NCBI GenBank assembly: GCA_964528085.1
Contig: CAZGRE010000008.1
Coordinates: forward strand, 1 to 43,164
Length of the DNA stretch: 43,164 bases
Origin: B2-G16 sp964528085
GTDB taxonomy: Bacteria; Bipolaricaulota; Bipolaricaulia; UBA7950; UBA9294
Direction of reading: 5' to 3'
Both the position numbers and the translations under genes were made by a program. The notes under the pieces are model-generated. The model was not told the origin of the DNA, did no database searches, and saw only the letters and a program-made list of their open reading frames with translations. Below, piece by piece: positions 31,670-40,975 of the stretch; within the stretch, counting starts at the first letter, position 1; each line of letters starts with the position of its first letter.

Positions 31670-32896
31670 ATGAAAAAGCATTTCTCCAGCCGCGTGTCGG
31701 GGGCGAAGCGATCGGCGATCCGTGAACTCCTCAAGCTGTCCGAGCGGCCTGACATCATCTCGTTCAGCGGCGGGTTCCCCGACCCCGAGACGTTCCCCCA
31801 CGAGGAGCTTGCGCAGATCGCTTTCGAGGAGATCAAGGAGAACTATCGGGATGCCCTTCAGTACGGGACGACCGAGGGGAGCAAGACGTTCCGGAACGCT
31901 GTCTCCTCCTGGCTGAAGGGGCAGGGGATCGACGCGACGATCGATGAGATCCTGGTTACGACTGCTTCCCAGCAGGGGCTAGATCTTCTCTGCAAGGCGT
32001 TCATCGATCCCGGGGATGTCATATTCTGCGGGCTGCCGACCTACCTCGGTGCGATCCAGGCGTTCACCCTCTTCCAGACGACGAAGATCGGGATCCCGCT
32101 CGAGGAGGACGGGATGGACCTCGACGCCCTCGAGCGGGAGATAGAGGCCGCGCGGGCCGATGGAAAGAGGCTGAAAGGGATCTACGTCATCCCCGATTTC
32201 CAGAACCCAAGCGGGATAACGATGTCCCTCGAAAAGCGCAGGCGCCTCCTTTCGATAGCCCGACGGGAGGACCTCCTCATCTTCGAGGACAACCCGTACG
32301 GGCACCTCCGCTTCTCCGGTAAGCCGGTCCCTTCGATCTACAGCTTCGACGATGAGGGGCGGGTGATCATGCTGATCACCTTCTCGAAGATCCTCGCCGC
32401 CGGACTCCGGCTCGCGGTGATGCTCGCCCGCGGTGACGTGATGGACGCCCTCGTTCGGGTGAAGCAGGCGACCGACCTCTGCACGTCGAAGCTGATCCAG
32501 CGCCTCGCCGCCCGCTACATCGAGCGCTACAGCCTCAGCGAGCATCTCGCTGAGATAAGCCGGTCCTATCGCGCAAAGAAGGAGGCGATGGTCCGCGCCC
32601 TCGAGCGCTACATGCCTCCTGACGAAGGGGTCCGCTGGACCGACCCCGACGGCGGGCTGTTCATCTGGGTCTGGCTCCCTGAAGGGATCGACACCGAGGA
32701 GATGCTCAACCGGGCGATCGAGGAGAAGGTCGCCTACGTCCCCGGGGCTGCGACGCACGTCGATGGCGGCGGTGCGAACACCCTCAGGCTCGCCTTCTCC
32801 CTCGCCACGGAAAAGGAGATCGACGAGGGGATCCGCCGCCTGGCGGAGGTCGTGAAGAAGGAGATCGAGGCGAAGAGGGAGCGGGTCGTCACCTGA
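31670..32896 (+). CDS. PLP-dependent aminotransferase, class I/II (2-aminoadipate aminotransferase-like)
   Basis: The start is ATG 31670 (408 aa), with AAAGGAG 6 nt upstream; a TTG at 31640 would be upstream of that site. The fold type I motifs are present: ISFSGGFPDPETFP near the N-terminus, LQYGTTEGSKTFRNAVSSWL, DFQNPSGITMS and TFSKILAAGLRL, whose Lys should bind the pyridoxal phosphate. It is closest in feel to 2-aminoadipate/aromatic or branched-chain aminotransferases of the LysN/MocR-core group. The amino acid substrate cannot be deduced. It is convergent with the M42 peptidase. Confidence 0.9.
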   Translation: MKKHFSSRVSGAKRSAIRELLKLSERPDIISFSGGFPDPETFPHEELAQIAFEEIKENYRDALQYGTTEGSKTFRNAVSSWLKGQGIDATIDEILVTTASQQGLDLLCKAFIDPGDVIFCGLPTYLGAIQAFTLFQTTKIGIPLEEDGMDLDALEREIEAARADGKRLKGIYVIPDFQNPSGITMSLEKRRRLLSIARREDLLIFEDNPYGHLRFSGKPVPSIYSFDDEGRVIMLITFSKILAAGLRLAVMLARGDVMDALVRVKQATDLCTSKLIQRLAARYIERYSLSEHLAEISRSYRAKKEAMVRALERYMPPDEGVRWTDPDGGLFIWVWLPEGIDTEEMLNRAIEEKVAYVPGAATHVDGGGANTLRLAFSLATEKEIDEGIRRLAEVVKKEIEAKRERVVT

Positions 32897-32911
32897 CGCT
32901 GCAGGCCCCGT

Positions 32912-33979
32912 TCAGCCCCATCCTTCAAGATCGATCAGATTGGGAAGATCCCTTATGAACTTCGTCACAAGCCTGACGGTGTTTTCGAGGTCGTTCAGCC
33001 GCAGAGTCGAGATCGGTGAGTGGATATACCGGCACGGGACGGAGACGACCCCGGACGGTATCCCTCCCCGGGTCAGATGGATCGCCCCGGCGTCTGTCCC
33101 CCCGTAGGTCGGGAGCTTGTACTGGTAAGGGATCGCTTCCTCCTCCGCCGCCTTCTCCAATCCCTCCACGATCGCGCGCGAGACGATGATCGAGCGGTCG
33201 GCGACGCTGATCGCCGGTCCGCGGCCGGAGCGGACCGGCTGGCTCTCCTCAGGGACGCCGGGCATGTCGGCGCCGATCGTCCCTTCAAGGGCGATCGCCA
33301 GGTCCGGCTCGATCCGGTACGCGGCCGTCCGCGCCCCGCGGAGGCCGACCTCCTCCCCGAACGTGAACGCGAATACGAGGGTGAACGGGAGCTTCACCCC
33401 TGTCAAGCGGTGTGCGACCTCGATCGCGACAGCGCATCCGGCGCGGTCGTCGAACGCCTTCCCGGTGACGTACCCGCCGGGGAGCTCGATGAACGGGTAG
33501 TGAATCGTCAGCGGATCGCCGATCTTGATCCCAAGGTCCCTCACCTCCTGCTGTGAGGTCGCACCGACGTCGATGAACATCTTCTCGAGCGGGATCGGCT
33601 TCTTCCTCTCCTCCTCGGAGAGGATGTGCGGCGGTGCGGTCCCGATCACCCCGTAGCGTTTTCCATCCCTTCGGGTCAGGATCTCGACCCGGTGGCCGGG
33701 GACGATCCGCTCGTCCCACCCGCCGATCGGTGCGAACCTGAGGTACCCCTTGCTGTCGATCCACTTGACGATGAACCCGACCTCGTCCATGTGGGCGTCG
33801 ATCATGACGATCTGCTCCCCGCTGCCCTTCCTGGTAGCGATCAGGTTCCCAAGCGGATCGACGAGGATCTCGTCGACCGCACCCTCGATCAGGGCGCGTA
33901 TCCTCTTGCGGACCTCGTCTTCGAAGCCGGATACCCCGAACGCATCGGAGAGTCCCTGCAGGATCTCGATCGATTTCAT
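32912..33979 (-). CDS. M42-family aminopeptidase
   Basis: A 355-aa metallo-aminopeptidase of the M42 family, which forms tetrahedral cytoplasmic complexes that degrade peptides. Metal ligands and catalytic residues are visible: DAHMDEVGFIV (His and Asp), KAFDDRAGCAVAIEV (Asp), FTFGEEVGLRGART (catalytic and metal Glu pair), ALEGTIGAD and, near the end, RYIHSPIS (His). The start has AAAAGGAG 6 nt upstream. It may share a physiological purpose with the peptide ABC transporter at 36-42 kb, but they are not in one operon. Confidence 0.94.
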   Translation of the reverse strand: MKSIEILQGLSDAFGVSGFEDEVRKRIRALIEGAVDEILVDPLGNLIATRKGSGEQIVMIDAHMDEVGFIVKWIDSKGYLRFAPIGGWDERIVPGHRVEILTRRDGKRYGVIGTAPPHILSEEERKKPIPLEKMFIDVGATSQQEVRDLGIKIGDPLTIHYPFIELPGGYVTGKAFDDRAGCAVAIEVAHRLTGVKLPFTLVFAFTFGEEVGLRGARTAAYRIEPDLAIALEGTIGADMPGVPEESQPVRSGRGPAISVADRSIIVSRAIVEGLEKAAEEEAIPYQYKLPTYGGTDAGAIHLTRGGIPSGVVSVPCRYIHSPISTLRLNDLENTVRLVTKFIRDLPNLIDLEGWG

Positions 33980-34046
33980 ATTTTGCTCCTTTTTATTCGC
34001 TCGGGAGAGTATATGTAACCGCCGGCCGGCCTTAAAGCAAAGCGGT

Positions 34047-35888
34047 CTATTCCCCTTTTAGATGTGAGATCACCCTCTCTGCCAGTTTGATCGGGAGACC
34101 CGTCGCGGAGCTGACCTCCTCCGGCGAGGCCGAAGCGAGTCTATCGAGGGAGGTAAACCCCCTGATCAGCGCCCCTTTACGCTTCGGCCCGATCCCCGGG
34201 ATCTCATCGAGGATCGATGAGAGGCTTCGCTTCGAGCGGAGGCGGCGGTGGTAGGAGATCGCGAACCGGTGCGCCTCGTCGCGGATCCGCCGGAGGAGGA
34301 GGAGTGACGGGCTCTCGGGCGGAAGGACGATCGGATCCGATCTTCCCGGGACGAAGATCTCCTCTTGCCGCTTGGCGAGGCCGATCACCTCCAGACCCTC
34401 GATGTTCAGCTCCCTCAAAACGGAGATAGCGACGTTCAGCTGTCCCTTCCCTCCATCGATCAGAAGGAGATCCGGGAATTCGGAGAACTTCCCGCGCGCG
34501 ATCGTCGGATCCGCGATCTCGGCGAGGCCACGGCGGAACCTCCTCCGGAGGACCTCGCCCATCATCGCGTAATCGTCTGGTTTTCCGGCGATGCGGACCT
34601 TGAACCTCCGGTAGGCGTCCCTCCGGGGGCGACCGTTCTCGAAGACGACCATCGATCCCGTCGCCTCTTTACCTTGGGTGTTCGAGATGTCGAACGCCTC
34701 GATTCTCTGGGGGAATCCGGAGAGGGAGAGGGCCTCGGCGAGCTCGACGAGCCCCGCCGTCTCCGCCCGACGGACGGCGTCCGCCTTCTCCCCTTCCTTG
34801 AGCGAGAATCGCGCGTTCTCGCCTGCGAGCTCGACGAGCCTCCGCTTCTCCCCCCGCTTCGGTACGCGGATGTAGACCCGCCTATCCCTGATCGAGGAGA
34901 GCCATCCCTCGATCCGCTCGCGATCCTCGATCGCTGATGGGAGGAGGACCTCCTTCGGGACGAACGAGGCGCTCGTGTAGTACTGTGTGAGGAACGCCTC
35001 CAAGACCTCGGCCTCGGTCGAACTGGCCGGGGCGCGGAGGTGGAACGCCTCGCGGCCGGTCAGCCTCCCCGAGCGAATGGCGAAGACCTCGGCGCAGGCG
35101 CGCTCTTTCTCGATGGCGAGCCCGATCACATCCCGGTCGATCGAATCGGGTAAGACGACCGACTGGCGCTCGAGCGTGCGGGTGAGGGAGGAGATCGTGT
35201 TCCTGATCGATGCGGCCCGCTCGTAGTGCTGATCCCGCGCTGCGCGGAGCATCTCGTTTCGGAGGCGCTTCACCAGGCCGGATACCCTCCCCTCGAAGAG
35301 CATCGCCGCCCCGTTCACCAGCCGGGCGTACTCCTCCTTTGTTATCAGCCCTGCACACGGGGCGGAGCAGCGGCCGATCTGGTAGTTCAAGCAGGGTCGG
35401 CGGGGTGATTTCAATGGGAGGGGAAGGGAGCAGGTCCGGATCGGGAAGAGCCTCTGGGCGAGCTTCAAGGTCGAGCGCATCGCCTTTGCGTTCGTGTGCG
35501 GACCGAAGTAGCGGGCCCCGTCGTTTGCGCGGCGGCGGACGATCATGATCCTGGGGAACGGCTCGTCGGTGATCTTGAGGTATGGATAGCGCTTGTCGTC
35601 GCGGAGCCGGGCGTTGAACCGCGGTTTGTACCGCTTGATCAGCGTATCCTCGAGGAGGAACGCCTCCGCCTCGGTCTTTGTCCGGATCACCTCAAAATCG
35701 GCGATCTGAGCGACCAGGGCTTGCGTCTTCGCACTGAGGCCCTCCTTTGAGTGAAAGTAGGAGCGGAGCCGGCTTCTGAGCGAGGCGGCCTTCCCGACGT
35801 AGAGCACCTCGCCTGAGTTATCCTTCATCAGGTATACGCCAGGGCCCGCCGGGAGCCGGGAGAGCTTGTCCGCAAGCACTCTATCCAT
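34047..35888 (-). CDS. uvrC: Excinuclease ABC subunit C
   Basis: A 613-aa nuclease that makes the 3' and 5' cuts in nucleotide excision repair. The N-terminal GIY-YIG domain reads GPGVYLMKDNSGEVLYVGKA (about 14-33). A Cys cluster (CLNYQIGRCSAPC) follows, then the UVR helix pair, the RNase H-like domain with AFDISNTQGKEATGSMVVF and LLLIDGGKGQLNVA, and C-terminal helix-hairpin-helix motifs with DEIPGIGPKRKGALI. All catalytic regions look intact. TACGAT lies 9 nt before the ATG without a Shine-Dalgarno sequence, which suggests a leaderless start. Confidence 0.96.
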   Translation of the reverse strand: MDRVLADKLSRLPAGPGVYLMKDNSGEVLYVGKAASLRSRLRSYFHSKEGLSAKTQALVAQIADFEVIRTKTEAEAFLLEDTLIKRYKPRFNARLRDDKRYPYLKITDEPFPRIMIVRRRANDGARYFGPHTNAKAMRSTLKLAQRLFPIRTCSLPLPLKSPRRPCLNYQIGRCSAPCAGLITKEEYARLVNGAAMLFEGRVSGLVKRLRNEMLRAARDQHYERAASIRNTISSLTRTLERQSVVLPDSIDRDVIGLAIEKERACAEVFAIRSGRLTGREAFHLRAPASSTEAEVLEAFLTQYYTSASFVPKEVLLPSAIEDRERIEGWLSSIRDRRVYIRVPKRGEKRRLVELAGENARFSLKEGEKADAVRRAETAGLVELAEALSLSGFPQRIEAFDISNTQGKEATGSMVVFENGRPRRDAYRRFKVRIAGKPDDYAMMGEVLRRRFRRGLAEIADPTIARGKFSEFPDLLLIDGGKGQLNVAISVLRELNIEGLEVIGLAKRQEEIFVPGRSDPIVLPPESPSLLLLRRIRDEAHRFAISYHRRLRSKRSLSSILDEIPGIGPKRKGALIRGFTSLDRLASASPEEVSSATGLPIKLAERVISHLKGE

Positions 35889-35897
35889 GATCGGTCT

Positions 35898-35926
35898 ATC
35901 GTAGCGAGCCGACCGATCCTCCTCAA
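35898..35926 (-). promoter_or_regulatory. uvrC promoter
   Basis: On the minus strand TTGAGG (35926-35921), 17-nt spacer, TACGAT (35903-35898). The -10 is 9 nt from the start codon. No LexA box is recognised. Confidence 0.6.
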
Positions 35927-35978
35927 ACCGGCTGTGATTGCAGCCATCTGCAATCCGGGCTATGATTCTTGTGAATCT

Positions 35979-36051
35979 GGGGGTGTAGCTCTAACGGGAG
36001 AGCGCCCGCCTTGCACGCGGGAGGATGGCGGTTCGAATCCGCTCACCTCCA
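35979..36051 (+). tRNA. tRNA-Ala (TGC)
   Basis: Acceptor GGGGGTG/CACCTCC with one G-U pair, D-arm GCTC..GAGC, anticodon stem CCCGC/GCGGG around loop CTTGCAC (anticodon TGC), T-loop TTCGAAT. CCA is not encoded. TATGAT lies 12 nt upstream (35961-35966) as a plausible -10. Confidence 0.95.
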
Positions 36052-36148
36052 AAGATAGCTAATCTCCTTCGCTTCGCCACCCTTTCGAGCGGTCTCTGAC
36101 AGGCGAATCGGTCAATGCGCTATTGGTCGGGTAAAACATCCTGCAGTG

Positions 36149-36189
36149 AAAGAAAAGGGCACGGAGTCTTGAACCGCCTCCGCGCCCTT
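36149..36189 (-). terminator. Intrinsic terminator of the peptide transporter operon
   Basis: On the minus strand a GC-rich stem (AAGGGC-G-CGGAG pairing with CTCCG-T-GCCCTT, an A/C mismatch in the middle) encloses an 11-nt loop and is followed by TTTTCTTT. It is 35 nt past the stop of the binding-protein gene. Confidence 0.72.
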
Positions 36190-36223
36190 GCTTGTATAGC
36201 TTCGTTCCAGCCCTGATGAGCTC

Positions 36224-37780
36224 CTAGTCCTTGTAGATCATCGGGACGCTGATATCCATCGTGATGTCGACGAACACGTTGTGGACGCCCGGTAGCCAGG
36301 CCGCGATCATCTCATCGGTCATCGACCACAGCGGGATCCATGGGACGTCCTGGGTGCTGAGGATTTGGATGGCCTCATATAGCTTTGCCCGAACGTCGGT
36401 GTCCACCGTGGTTGTGGCTATATCCATGATCCTATCATACGCCCCGAAGTTTGGATGCTTGTTGAAGAACGTACCCAAAGACTCCGGAGATTCCGTCGTC
36501 CATGGTGCGAGGAAGTTGGAGGACTCGAAGTAGTCGGGGTGCCATCCCAGCAGGAACATGTCGAATCCACCGGAGGACATCCGCTCTACATAAGCGCTCC
36601 ATTCAAGAACCTGAATTGTGACCTTGATCTCATCGATTTCTTCGAGGCTTCCCTTGAGAACCGTCGCTACATCGGCTTCGGTTGTTCCGTAGTGCTTCGG
36701 TGTGTACCAGAGGTTGATCTGAAGTGGGTTTTCCGCTGTGTAGCCAACTTGGTGGAGAAGCTCCCGAGCTCGATTGAGATCACGCTCGGGGAACGTCGGC
36801 AACGCGCCGATGAACGGAGGATCCACATTCGGGACCATCGTGTAGATCGGCTCCACAGTCCCGCTGAATACCTGGTCGGCGATCGCCCAGCGGTCGACCG
36901 CGTAGGCGATCGCTTGACGTACCTGTGGGACATCCACTGGGGGCTGAGTTACGTTGAACAGGATATAGCGGATTCCCGGGCTCGGCGGGAACGCCTGGAC
37001 GTTGACATTCGGGTTTTTCTCGAGATCGGCAACGTCCTGAGGCGACAGCGTTCGGAACACGACATCGACATTTCCGGCTTCGATTGCTGCCCGCAACGTC
37101 GCTGCGTCGGAGTACATCTGTTCCACGACGCGAGGCGTCTTTGGGGCTTCACCGTAATAGCCTTCGTACGCTTCGTAGACCACGCGCTGGTCGGGGATGT
37201 ATTCGACGAGTTTGTAGGGGCCCGTACCTGCGTACTGTCCCTTGGCGAAGTCGTTGTCCGGAACGCTCTTCGGGGAGTAGATCATCGCTGGGGCGATCTG
37301 ATCGGAGACTCGCTGAACGAACACAGCGTCTGGCCTCGTCAGATGGATTTCCAGCGTGAGTGGGTCCAGCACGACCATGTGATCGATGTAGGGACCGATG
37401 AGTCCGACTCCGCCTTCCGGGCCATCCAGTCGAATAGTCCGCTCCAGTGAGTACTTCACCGCAGCTGCATCGCACACTTCGCCGTCCCAGAACGTGATTC
37501 CAGGACGGATGTGAAAGGTCCACACCATCCCATCGTCTGATATATCCCAGGATTCGGCGATCGCCCCGACAAATTCGCCCGTTTCGGGGTCGAATTTAGT
37601 CAGGGCATCGGTCGTGTTCCGCAGGACGTGCCAGGTGAAGTGGTCGTAGCTGTTTGCGAAAGACAGTTCCGTAACCCGGTCGGTAGTCCCAATGATTAGA
37701 AGGTCTTGCGCAGCCAAACCTGTCAGGCCAGCCGCGATAAGCACTCCCAATATAACAACACACAGCCCGATCCGTCGCAT
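36224..37780 (-). CDS. Peptide ABC transporter substrate-binding protein (SBP family 5)
   Basis: A 518-aa exported solute-binding protein. The signal peptide (MRRIGLCVVILGVLIAAG) ends near LAAQD; no lipobox Cys is present, so it is periplasmic or otherwise not lipid-anchored, unlike many Gram-positive homologues. SBP_bac_5 features are seen: ITFWDGEVCDAAAVKYSLERT, AGTGPYKLVEY, the strand RYILFNVTQPPVDVPQVRQA and DLNRARELLHQVGY. Substrate could be di-/oligopeptides, nickel or sugars; the neighbours fit peptides. It is the last gene of the operon, after a 126-nt gap, with a strong AAGGAGGT site of its own. Confidence 0.93.
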   Translation of the reverse strand: MRRIGLCVVILGVLIAAGLTGLAAQDLLIIGTTDRVTELSFANSYDHFTWHVLRNTTDALTKFDPETGEFVGAIAESWDISDDGMVWTFHIRPGITFWDGEVCDAAAVKYSLERTIRLDGPEGGVGLIGPYIDHMVVLDPLTLEIHLTRPDAVFVQRVSDQIAPAMIYSPKSVPDNDFAKGQYAGTGPYKLVEYIPDQRVVYEAYEGYYGEAPKTPRVVEQMYSDAATLRAAIEAGNVDVVFRTLSPQDVADLEKNPNVNVQAFPPSPGIRYILFNVTQPPVDVPQVRQAIAYAVDRWAIADQVFSGTVEPIYTMVPNVDPPFIGALPTFPERDLNRARELLHQVGYTAENPLQINLWYTPKHYGTTEADVATVLKGSLEEIDEIKVTIQVLEWSAYVERMSSGGFDMFLLGWHPDYFESSNFLAPWTTESPESLGTFFNKHPNFGAYDRIMDIATTTVDTDVRAKLYEAIQILSTQDVPWIPLWSMTDEMIAAWLPGVHNVFVDITMDISVPMIYKD

Positions 37781-37811
37781 TGTTACACCTCCTTATTTGA
37801 CTCTGTTACAC
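37781..37811. repeat. Direct repeat TGTTACAC before the binding-protein gene
   Basis: TGTTACAC occurs at 37781-37788 and again at 37804-37811, 23 bp apart. On the mRNA strand the copies read GTGTAACA; one lies between the ribosome site and the start codon. It may be chance or a translational control site. Confidence 0.35.
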
Positions 37812-37906
37812 TTCTCTCTTCTCGATTCCTCGCTCGTCTAATCCAGTCCGTCTACCACCTCCTTTCCTCTCCTTAATCTGCCGTGTCGCCCAACACGTGA
37901 GCGACG

Positions 37907-38872
37907 TTAAAGCCTTTTTCTTTTTCGTTTTCTCCGTGGGTTGACCAGATCACTGATCCCTTCGCCGATCAACCCGAATCCCAGGGAGAGGATGATGATC
38001 ATCAGCCCCGGGAAAGTGATCAGCCACCATGCGCCTGATTGCAGGAACTTCTGCCCATTCTGGATATCGAACCCCCAATCCGGAGCGGGTGGTGGAAGGC
38101 CGAATCCGAGGAACGACAGCGCTGCGACCGTAAGGATCGCGTCTGCAAGGTTGAACGAGGAAACGGCCATGATCGCGTTGACGGTGTTTGGGGCAACATG
38201 GCGCAGGATGATCCGCGTGTTGCTTGCCCCCACCGCTCGGATAGCCTCGACATAAGTAGTCTCCCGTACCTGGAGTACCTCGGCTCGCGTCACGCGAAAG
38301 TACGTAGGGATATAGACAAACCCCACTGCCCAAAGCATCGGCGCGATCCCGGATCCGAACATAGCCACAAGTACTATAGCAAGGATCATCGATGGAAAAG
38401 AGTAGATTGCATCCATCGTAAGCGACAGGACCCGGTCTAGCCAACCGCCGATGAATCCCGAAATCCACCCTAGGATCGAACCTACCGTCATGCTCAATGC
38501 CACAGCGGAGAACGCCACGATCAACGATGCGTAGCCTCCGCCGAGAATCCGGCTGAAGACATCCCGCTGGAGGTGATCAGTCCCCATCCAATGAGAGGCC
38601 GACGGGGGCTCAAGCCGCGGTGCATCGCGGTACAATGTAGGGTGATAGCCGTTGATCGCTGGGAATTCGTGGGCAATTAGCGTCATCAACACAAAGCCCA
38701 GAACGATCGCCAAGCCGATCTTAAGGATGGTCTGCCCGTGGAGAGCCACACGCCCACGAGAAACCCACCGAACCAATCCGAGGAACCCCGCACCGATAAG
38801 AGATCGACGTATGGTATCCAGCTCAGATTGGTCGTGGCTGCCACCGTTCTCATTCGTTTCTGGATTAACCAT
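37907..38872 (-). CDS. Peptide ABC transporter permease (DppC/OppC type)
   Basis: A 321-aa inner-membrane permease with about six hydrophobic segments. An N-terminal OppC_N segment (TLIAHEFPAINGYHPTLYRD) is followed by GTDHLQRDVFSRILGGGYASL, typical of DppC/OppC. The EAA loop, which contacts the ATPases, reads YVEAIRAVGASNTRIILRHV. It ends in a strongly basic tail (PRRKRKRKRL). It follows the DppB-type gene with 1 nt between stop and start. Confidence 0.93.
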   Translation of the reverse strand: MVNPETNENGGSHDQSELDTIRRSLIGAGFLGLVRWVSRGRVALHGQTILKIGLAIVLGFVLMTLIAHEFPAINGYHPTLYRDAPRLEPPSASHWMGTDHLQRDVFSRILGGGYASLIVAFSAVALSMTVGSILGWISGFIGGWLDRVLSLTMDAIYSFPSMILAIVLVAMFGSGIAPMLWAVGFVYIPTYFRVTRAEVLQVRETTYVEAIRAVGASNTRIILRHVAPNTVNAIMAVSSFNLADAILTVAALSFLGFGLPPPAPDWGFDIQNGQKFLQSGAWWLITFPGLMIIILSLGFGLIGEGISDLVNPRRKRKRKRL

Positions 38873-38873
38873 T

Positions 38874-39893
38874 CTAATACCTCACCCTGGGGTCGATGAC
38901 TGAATAGAAGACATCCACCAATAGGTTGATCGCTGAGATGAATAAAGCGATGAATACGATGCTCCCCTGGATTGCTGGGTAGTCCCGTGCCTCGATCGCT
39001 CGGACCAGATAACTGGCGATCCCCGGCCAGGAGAAGACCGTTTCCGTCAGGACGGCCCCCCCCATCAGCACTGCAAACTGGAGGCCGAATACAGTGATGA
39101 TCGGGATGAGCGCGTTGCGAAGAGTATGCTGGAGAACAACGCGATACTCGGGGACGCCCTTTGATCGAGCGGTCGTAATGTAGTCTTGGCCCAGTACCTC
39201 AAGCGTAGTCGCTCGGCTCATTCGTCCTTGCAGTCCGGTGAGGGCGATTCCAAGGGTGATAGCTGGGAGGACAAGATGGCTCAAGATATCCAGCAGAGCC
39301 TTACCGTCCCAGCTAAGAATCGCATCGAGCACGTAGAACCCGGTTATCGAGTGGAAGGAGAAGGCTAACCTCCCTCCGATTCGCCCGGCGACTGGAAACC
39401 AGCCGAGCTTCACACAGAAGATGACCTGAAGCATCAATCCCAACCAGAATAATGGCATGGCAAAGGAGGAGATGTGGAATACACGCACTGCGTGATCGAT
39501 CGGGCGATCGACGCGCGTCGCAGCAAGAATCCCCGAAGTAAAACCAAGGATAATTGCCACAAACAACCCCCAAATCCCTAGTTCAACCGTAGCTGGAAAG
39601 CGAGTGAACAGCTCATGAAGAACGGGTTTCCCTGTTCGCAGTGAGTTGCCGAAGTCGCCGCGGAAGATCCCACCAAGGTATTCGCCATATTGCGTCAGGA
39701 GTGGCTTATCAAAACCCAATCTCACCCGATAGCTCTCCATCACTTCCTGAGAGACGTTCTTGCCGCCTAGCATGGCGCTTACTGGATCACCGGGAAGGAC
39801 GCGTAAGATCAAGAAGACTACGGTCAGGAGAATGAACAACATTGGAAGGGTCAGCAACAGACGTTGAGCGACGTAACGGAGGATACGGGTCAT
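38874..39893 (-). CDS. Peptide ABC transporter permease (DppB/OppB type)
   Basis: The start is ATG 39893 (MTRILRYVAQRLLLTLPML), giving 339 aa; the frame extends further upstream inside the neighbouring ATPase gene. DppB/OppB motifs: FLILRVLPGDPVSAMLGG near the N-terminus, FPATVELGIWGL, the EAA loop DYITTARSKGVPEYRVVLQH and GGAVLTETVFSWPGIASYL. About six membrane helices. The ATG overlaps the stop of the upstream ATPase gene by 4 nt. Confidence 0.93.
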   Translation of the reverse strand: MTRILRYVAQRLLLTLPMLFILLTVVFLILRVLPGDPVSAMLGGKNVSQEVMESYRVRLGFDKPLLTQYGEYLGGIFRGDFGNSLRTGKPVLHELFTRFPATVELGIWGLFVAIILGFTSGILAATRVDRPIDHAVRVFHISSFAMPLFWLGLMLQVIFCVKLGWFPVAGRIGGRLAFSFHSITGFYVLDAILSWDGKALLDILSHLVLPAITLGIALTGLQGRMSRATTLEVLGQDYITTARSKGVPEYRVVLQHTLRNALIPIITVFGLQFAVLMGGAVLTETVFSWPGIASYLVRAIEARDYPAIQGSIVFIALFISAINLLVDVFYSVIDPRVRY

Positions 39894-40975
39894 TTCTCCT
39901 CCCCGGTGGCACTGGAGCTTATGTCGGTCCCTGTGGCTCCACCCGTGTTGATCGGCTGAAGATGGAGCTTGTCGGCCAGATGGCAAGCAGCGAAGTGCTC
40001 CTCGCTCACCTCGTGTAGAGGTGGGACTTCTTCACGGCAGATCTCCTCCGCATACCGGCATCGCGGATGAAACGGGCATCCCGGCGGGGGATCGATCGGG
40101 CTCGGGACATCCCCTTCCAACAGGATCCGCTCAGTATGAAAGTCGGGATCCGGGACGGGGACGGCAGAGATCAGAGCCTCGGTGTAAGGGTGTCTCGGTT
40201 CGGTGAACAAATCATCCGTTGGAGCCAACTCCACGATCTTCCCCAGATACATCACGGCAACACGCTCACTGATATGCTTTACCACGCTCAGGTCGTGGGC
40301 GATAAACAGGTAAGTGAGGTTAAGTTCATTTTGTAGATCTTCAAGTAGATTGAGAACCTGTGCTTGGATCGATACATCCAATGCGGAAACGGGCTCGTCA
40401 CAGATGATCAGCCGCGGGTCAAGGACTAGGGCGCGAGCGATTCCGATCCGCTGACGTTGTCCGCCTGAGAACTCATGGGGAAAGCGCCTCATGTGCTCTC
40501 GCCGAAGTCCTACGGCAGCAAGGACCTCTTCGACGCGCCGTTGACGCTCCTTGCCCTTGGCCAGCTTGTGAATGGCCAGCGGCTCGGCGAGGATTCCTCC
40601 CACTGTCATCCTTGGATTCAGGGATGAGTAGGGATCCTGAAAGATGATCTGCATCTCGCGGCGAAGGAGTTTCATCTGAGAGTGCGATGCCTTCACTACG
40701 TCGACTTCTTGGTCCCCTTTCGATGCGAGGCGGGCGCTACGGAACTTGACTTCTCCCGCTGTCGGCTCAATCAAGCGGAGGATTGCCCGACCAGCCGTGG
40801 TTTTTCCGCAACCGCTCTCTCCGACCAGTCCGAGTGTTTCGCCTTCGCGGATCGTCAAATCGATCCCGTTGACGGCCTTGACCGCACGGCGCCTCGACGA
40901 CAGAAGCTTCTCCTGAACGGGGAAGTATTTCTTCAGGCCTCGTACTTCAAGGAGGTTCCGCGGTCCATCCATCAA
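39890..40975 (-). CDS. Peptide ABC transporter ATPase (DppF/OppF type)
   Basis: A 361-aa ATP-binding subunit. Walker A GESGCGKTTAGRAIL, Q-loop IIFQDPYSSLNPRM, signature FSGGQRQRIGIARAL and Walker B LIICDEPVSALDVS are complete. The C-terminal oligopeptide-transporter domain has the Cys set PPGCPFHPRCRYAEEIC...C that may bind an iron-sulfur cluster in some homologues. It overlaps its neighbours on both sides by 4 nt (upstream ATPase and downstream permease), so the four membrane-complex genes are coupled. Confidence 0.93.
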   Translation of the reverse strand: MMDGPRNLLEVRGLKKYFPVQEKLLSSRRRAVKAVNGIDLTIREGETLGLVGESGCGKTTAGRAILRLIEPTAGEVKFRSARLASKGDQEVDVVKASHSQMKLLRREMQIIFQDPYSSLNPRMTVGGILAEPLAIHKLAKGKERQRRVEEVLAAVGLRREHMRRFPHEFSGGQRQRIGIARALVLDPRLIICDEPVSALDVSIQAQVLNLLEDLQNELNLTYLFIAHDLSVVKHISERVAVMYLGKIVELAPTDDLFTEPRHPYTEALISAVPVPDPDFHTERILLEGDVPSPIDPPPGCPFHPRCRYAEEICREEVPPLHEVSEEHFAACHLADKLHLQPINTGGATGTDISSSATGEEK

